Shown here: one piece after another, positions 60,451 to 64,000 of the stretch
Layout of the letters: each line of letters opens with the position of its first letter
How positions within the stretch are numbered: position 1 is the first letter of the stretch
Source of the DNA: Labilibacter marinus
GTDB taxonomy: Bacteria > Bacteroidota > Bacteroidia > Bacteroidales > Marinilabiliaceae
Direction of reading: 5' to 3'
Assembly (NCBI RefSeq): GCF_001659685.2
Contig: NZ_LXYE02000029.1
Coordinates: forward strand, 1 to 64,000
Length of the DNA: 64,000 nucleotides
Translations under genes and position numbers: made by a program
Notes under the pieces: model-generated
What the model saw: the letters and a program-made list of their open reading frames with translations, nothing else
Told to the model about the DNA's origin: nothing
Databases searched by the model: none

Positions 60451-61867
60451 ATTTCTTGTTCACCGTCATCTGTTGTCTCATTCTATTCGGAATTAAACAC
60501 AGCAGGATATTCTTTCTTGGTCTTCCCGATTTATTACGTAAAACGGTTAGGAACCAGCTGAGTGAAACGATTCCTTTAACTACGCTCGATAGGCTAATGG
60601 CCCACCAAATGCCCAGCATGCCTAGCAATTTTGCCGATGATAAAATATATCCTGCAGGAACTCTTGCGCCAGTAAAAACTATGCCTATGATGGAAGGTGG
60701 AATGGTGCGACCAATGCCGTTGAATGCTCCCCTGGTAATAATTTCGATAATCATAAATATTTGCGAAACAGCCAGAATCTTTAAATAGGTAATGCCCATC
60801 TGCAAGGCTTCAGGCTCTTTTAAAAAGAGAGAGAATATCTGTCTGCCAAAAACAAAGAAGGCTATGGTGGTGAGCGTACCCATAAATACACCAATGCCAA
60901 GCGTGGTGAAATAACCTTTGCGTATGCGCTCCCAATTTTTAGCGCCAAAATTTTGCCCTGTGAAAGATCCAAGTGCTGTCGCAAATCCCGAGGAAGTCAT
61001 CCACGAAAGTGCTTCTATTTGCGCACCTACGCTTTGTACCGCTATGGGCATGTCTCCCCATTTGGTAATCATTCTGGCTAATATCAGTGCAAACACAGCA
61101 AAAAGGGTGCTTTCCATTGCTACAGGTGAGCCAAGTTTAAATATACTTTTTGTGATTTTCTTACTGAGTTTAAAGTTTCGGAACTCAGGTTGTATGATCT
61201 CTTTTTTTATTACAAAACGTATGATAAAGATGATAAATACAATTCCTTGAGCTATTACAGTAGCAATAGCAGCTCCGCTAGTTCCTAATGCAGGAAAAAT
61301 GCTGACTCCAAAAATAAGTAACGGATCTAAAATTATATTTAATCCTAGTCCTACCAATAGATAATAAAACGGAAGTTTGCTATTACCTAAGCCATTGTAT
61401 ATTCCTTGAAAGGTAGGGTTGATAAAAGTGAAAATAAAACCGATGGATACTATCCGTAAATAGCCAATAGCTCCATCTTCGACTGAGCCTTTCGAAAGTC
61501 TGAAAACACCCATTAGTTCATCTGCAAACACAAAGGCTGTCATGGATAATAAGGCCGATAGAATCAAAGCCCAAAATAAGGAGTGGCGAGCATATTTAGC
61601 GGCTTGCTCCGTATCTTTTTTGCCTAGAGATTGAGAAACACCTACTTCGGCTCCAACGCGTGTAATCAGTAATACGGACATACCAAGCCATACGTAAAAC
61701 CCAGCAGAACCAACCGATGCCACAGCTTCGCTTCCTAAACGGCCTAACCAAATCATATCGGTTAGGTTATAGGCCATCTGCATTAAAGACGTTCCAATGA
61801 TTGGAATCGCCAAATTAAGCAACTGTTTAAAAATCGGTCCTTTAGTTAAGTCTTTTGCTTTTTGCAT
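60449..61867 (-). CDS. MATE family efflux transporter
   Basis: A 472-residue polytopic membrane protein of the MatE family with 12 predicted helices. N-terminal LTKGPIFKQLLNLAIPIIGTSLMQMAYNLTDMIWLGRLGSEAVASVGSAGFYVWLGMSVL is characteristic; FGASQSLGKKDTEQAAKYARHSLFWALILSALLSM-like loop follows. Probable Na+- or H+-coupled exporter. The last residues (RPRKNILLCLIPNRMRQQMTVNKK) run into a heptamer repeat array, suggesting that the C-terminus was changed or extended by repeat insertion. It is a paralogue of 45673-47043 in function but not close in sequence. Confidence 0.87.
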   Translation of the reverse strand: MQKAKDLTKGPIFKQLLNLAIPIIGTSLMQMAYNLTDMIWLGRLGSEAVASVGSAGFYVWLGMSVLLITRVGAEVGVSQSLGKKDTEQAAKYARHSLFWALILSALLSMTAFVFADELMGVFRLSKGSVEDGAIGYLRIVSIGFIFTFINPTFQGIYNGLGNSKLPFYYLLVGLGLNIILDPLLIFGVSIFPALGTSGAAIATVIAQGIVFIIFIIRFVIKKEIIQPEFRNFKLSKKITKSIFKLGSPVAMESTLFAVFALILARMITKWGDMPIAVQSVGAQIEALSWMTSSGFATALGSFTGQNFGAKNWERIRKGYFTTLGIGVFMGTLTTIAFFVFGRQIFSLFLKEPEALQMGITYLKILAVSQIFMIIEIITRGAFNGIGRTIPPSIIGIVFTGARVPAGYILSSAKLLGMLGIWWAISLSSVVKGIVSLSWFLTVLRNKSGRPRKNILLCLIPNRMRQQMTVNKK

Positions 61868-62126
61868 ATGGAGGCGAAAATAATAATTTTTTATCTGGAT
61901 AATAATGACATTTGAGAGGGGTGTTTTGTTGATAAAGAGGTAATGATAAGGAGAGTTGTTTTTGTGATTATTTATGAAGAGGGAATTTTAATATCATGCA
62001 TATGTTGAGTATAAGTATAGGTAGATTTGGGAACATTATTGCTAATGATAGTATGGGTGTAGGTCTTTTATTCTATTTTGGTAGTCTAAATCTGAAAAAG
62101 AAAAATCTATAATTATATTCCATATC
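61868..62126. other. divergent intergenic region
   Basis: 259 bases between the MATE gene and the GH43-like gene, AT-rich (for example AATAATAATTTTT). No standard promoter pair or repeat is recognised. Confidence 0.35.
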
Positions 62127-64000
62127 ATGAGTACTATGAAATTATTGTTGGGGGCTGTTATTTTCCTTGTTGAAGTTTGTTGTTTATCTAATATCTGTAT
62201 TGCACAGGTGCCTTATAAACCGAATATAGAAATTGCTAATGGAGGTCAATTTAAGGATATAATACTCCCAATGCCTATTGATAAAAAACTTACAAATAAG
62301 AATATTTGGGGAACGGATGAGGTTAAACCAAGAGATTTGAATAATGGGGTAGAGGATAATACTTGGTGTTATTGGGGAGGTAACCCAATATTGGGTGATG
62401 ATGGAAAATATCATATTGCTATAGCGCGGTGGAAAGAAGAAACAGGGCATTGGGGTTGGCCTAAGTCGGAGGTGGCTCATGCGGTTTCTAAAGAGCCAAC
62501 GGGGCCTTATAAAGTGGAGGGTACAGTATTGGATAAAGCGCATAATCCTGAAGTAATAAAGCTTAATGATGGTACTTATATACTACACATTAGTGGCGGT
62601 CAGATATATGCTTCAAAGAGGTTGCCTGGTGCATGGGAGTTACTTGGGGAAATTGAAATTGATACAAGGGGTTATAAGGGGTTATCTCATTTATATACCA
62701 ACTTAACAGGTCTTCAGCGTAAGGATGGTAGTTTTCTTTTCTTTACCAAACGGGGTGATGTAATGATCTCGAATAATGGGATTTTAGGACCTTTTAAAAT
62801 AGTTTCTGTTGGTAATTACGACAGATATACTGGATATCCAGAAGATCCGATTATATGGAAAAGTCGTCATCAGTATCATGTTATTTTTAATCATGCGGTG
62901 GATAAAAAATCGGTTTACATGCGCTCCTTGGATGGTGTGAATTGGAAAATAGAGCCAGGTGTTGCTTATGATAAAACGGTTTTTAGATATTCGGATGGAA
63001 CTACCAATGAGTGGTGTAAATTCGAAAGGCCAAAGGTAGTGCAAGATAAATTTGGAAGGGCTACGCACCTGTCTTTGGCCGTAATGGACGTAGAGAAAAG
63101 TGAAGAGCTGGGTAATGATAATCATAGTTCGAAGCAAGTTGTTTTACCATTGGCTATTGAGCGTTTGGTTGAGGTAGAGCCTAAGAGTGATGGGCAAAGT
63201 GATAAAGCGGAGTTAAGAATACGTATTAAAGCGGAGGCTGATTTTAACCCTATTACGCAGGTTGATATGGCGTCGTTGCGACTTGGTTCTTCTAATAGTG
63301 TTAACTATGGTGGCGGAGCCAAAGCTACGGGATCATCTATTGATAACAAGGATTTGATCATCGTATTTAATGCGGAAAAGCTCGAAATTTCGGGGAATGA
63401 TTATGATGTAAAACTCTTGGGGAAGGATAAGACTGGTGGATTGTTGTATGGTTATGCATTACTGCCTAATTATACGGATGATCCAGCTGCATTGGTATGC
63501 TTGCCTATTAAAATTGAGGATGAAGAAGGTGTTCAAATATTGAATACTTCAGTAGAAAATTGTGGTTTAAAGAAATCGCCGATAAGTGAACTAAAGATTT
63601 TTAAATACGCCAATCATCAAAGAGAAGAAATAAAATCGTGGCAGATTCCTGTTTTGGAGCCGTACGAAAAGTTTGATGTGGAGCTTTCTGTATCTCTCGA
63701 TGAAAATTCAGTTTATGAAGCTGTAATTGTAGATGCTCAAAGGGAGGTCGAGCTTTGGAATAAGGTGGATGATAATCATTATACGGTGGTGTATAAAGGA
63801 GATTGGATGCAGAATAAGACAGGTAAGGATATTTATATGGGATCGGAACAGGTCTCCGCCCAACAAGGTGCTGCAGCTATTTTTTATTTTTATGGAACTC
63901 AAGCCAGGTGTTACGGACATATTAGTAGGCAGATGGGGAGTTTTAAGGTGTATATTGATGATAGTTTTATTGAAAAGGCGGATTGTTATTTTGGTGCAGA
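62127..64000 (+). CDS. GH43-like secreted glycoside hydrolase, 5' part (runs off window)
   Basis: An ATG at 62127 opens a frame that continues to the right edge (at least 624 codons), so the end is missing. The N-terminus is a signal peptide (MSTMKLLLGAVIFLVEVCCLSNICIA, then QVPYKP). Residues 40-350 look like a five-bladed propeller of the GH43/GH117 sort (WCYWGGNPILGDDGKYHIAIARW; AHNPEVIKLNDGTYILH; YEDPIIWKSRHQYHVIFNHAV-type metal and acid motifs). The later part is beta-sandwich like (LIIVFNAEKLEISGNDYDVKLLG). Probably a polysaccharide-degrading enzyme in the periplasm or outside; the substrate is unknown. Confidence 0.7.
   Translation, partial: MSTMKLLLGAVIFLVEVCCLSNICIAQVPYKPNIEIANGGQFKDIILPMPIDKKLTNKNIWGTDEVKPRDLNNGVEDNTWCYWGGNPILGDDGKYHIAIARWKEETGHWGWPKSEVAHAVSKEPTGPYKVEGTVLDKAHNPEVIKLNDGTYILHISGGQIYASKRLPGAWELLGEIEIDTRGYKGLSHLYTNLTGLQRKDGSFLFFTKRGDVMISNNGILGPFKIVSVGNYDRYTGYPEDPIIWKSRHQYHVIFNHAVDKKSVYMRSLDGVNWKIEPGVAYDKTVFRYSDGTTNEWCKFERPKVVQDKFGRATHLSLAVMDVEKSEELGNDNHSSKQVVLPLAIERLVEVEPKSDGQSDKAELRIRIKAEADFNPITQVDMASLRLGSSNSVNYGGGAKATGSSIDNKDLIIVFNAEKLEISGNDYDVKLLGKDKTGGLLYGYALLPNYTDDPAALVCLPIKIEDEEGVQILNTSVENCGLKKSPISELKIFKYANHQREEIKSWQIPVLEPYEKFDVELSVSLDENSVYEAVIVDAQREVELWNKVDDNHYTVVYKGDWMQNKTGKDIYMGSEQVSAQQGAAAIFYFYGTQARCYGHISRQMGSFKVYIDDSFIEKADCYFGA

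Noticed and set aside
45673-61867. The two MATE transporters (45673-47043 and 60449-61867) as a recent duplication
   Set aside because: They share only family-level features and differ in termini and context.
62184-63920. Minus-strand frames within the GH43-like gene
   Set aside because: The plus-strand frame is continuous from 62127 with a signal peptide and domain motifs; the minus frames have no known features.

Overview
The window looks like chromosomal DNA of a low-GC, probably anaerobic or facultatively anaerobic member of the Bacteroidota, most likely class Bacteroidia and perhaps a marine Marinilabiliales-type lineage. This rests on promoter boxes of the form TAnnTTTG with an upstream TTTG or TTG, TonB-receptor and CarboxypepD_reg-type proteins, an UpxY/NusG-like antiterminator heading a glycan operon, and an oxygen-sensitive class I fumarase together with an 'orange protein'-like metal-cluster operon. 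The species placement is inference. I see no rRNA, tRNA, CRISPR array or complete insertion sequence.

Region 1 (about 1.4-30.7 kb, minus strand) is one very large surface-polysaccharide locus read from right to left. It starts with an UpxY-type antiterminator (30.2 kb), APS kinase cysC (29.0 kb) and a nucleotide-sugar dehydrogenase (27.6 kb). An ABC exporter follows: permease wzm and ATPase wzt with a carbohydrate-recognition C-terminal domain. Then comes a tightly coupled legionaminic-acid-type nonulosonate operon: legB, legC, an N-formyltransferase, legI, legG, ptmE-like and legF. Next are a DUF115/GT42-like protein (candidate nonulosonate transferase), a hexapeptide acyltransferase, ten further glycosyltransferases (six GT2, one each of GT4, GT61, GT92 and GT14-like) and three sulfotransferases. 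Together they predict a sulfated, nonulosonate-containing, ABC-exported glycan. The formyltransferase sits where legH (N-acetyltransferase) would be expected, suggesting a 7-N-formyl derivative. Small accessory genes (RhuM, GxxExxY, a RelE/ParE toxin-antitoxin pair, an S23-type four-helix-bundle protein) sit in the gaps among short heptameric repeats. The toxin-antitoxin pair lies between 50-bp direct repeats.

Region 2 (31-45.5 kb) is mostly housekeeping: class I fumarase, a NifX-like protein with a Cys-rich tail, a CarboxypepD_reg outer-surface protein, a THUMP-type 23S rRNA methyltransferase, a KDG-kinase-like PfkB protein, phosphoserine phosphatase SerB, DUF3820, a YyaL-type thioredoxin-domain protein and a TonB-dependent outer-membrane barrel. 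Strong hairpin terminators separate several of these. A candidate minus-strand small RNA lies near 40.4-40.5 kb.

Region 3 (45.6-50.9 kb, plus strand) has a MATE transporter followed by an 'orange protein'-like operon: a DUF134 regulator, two NifX/MTH1175-like proteins, a small Arg/Gly-rich protein, two MinD-type ATPases with inserted 2x[4Fe-4S] ferredoxin domains, and a thioesterase. Its promoter has two perfect 14-bp palindromes straddling the -7 box.

Region 4 (50.9-64 kb) has an aquaporin, murB, a Wzc-type tyrosine autokinase, a small membrane protein, an aspartate aminotransferase, a Cof-type HAD phosphatase, and a GntR regulator followed by galT, with related operators in both promoters. 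A second MATE transporter and the 5' part of a secreted GH43-like glycoside hydrolase that runs off the right edge complete it.
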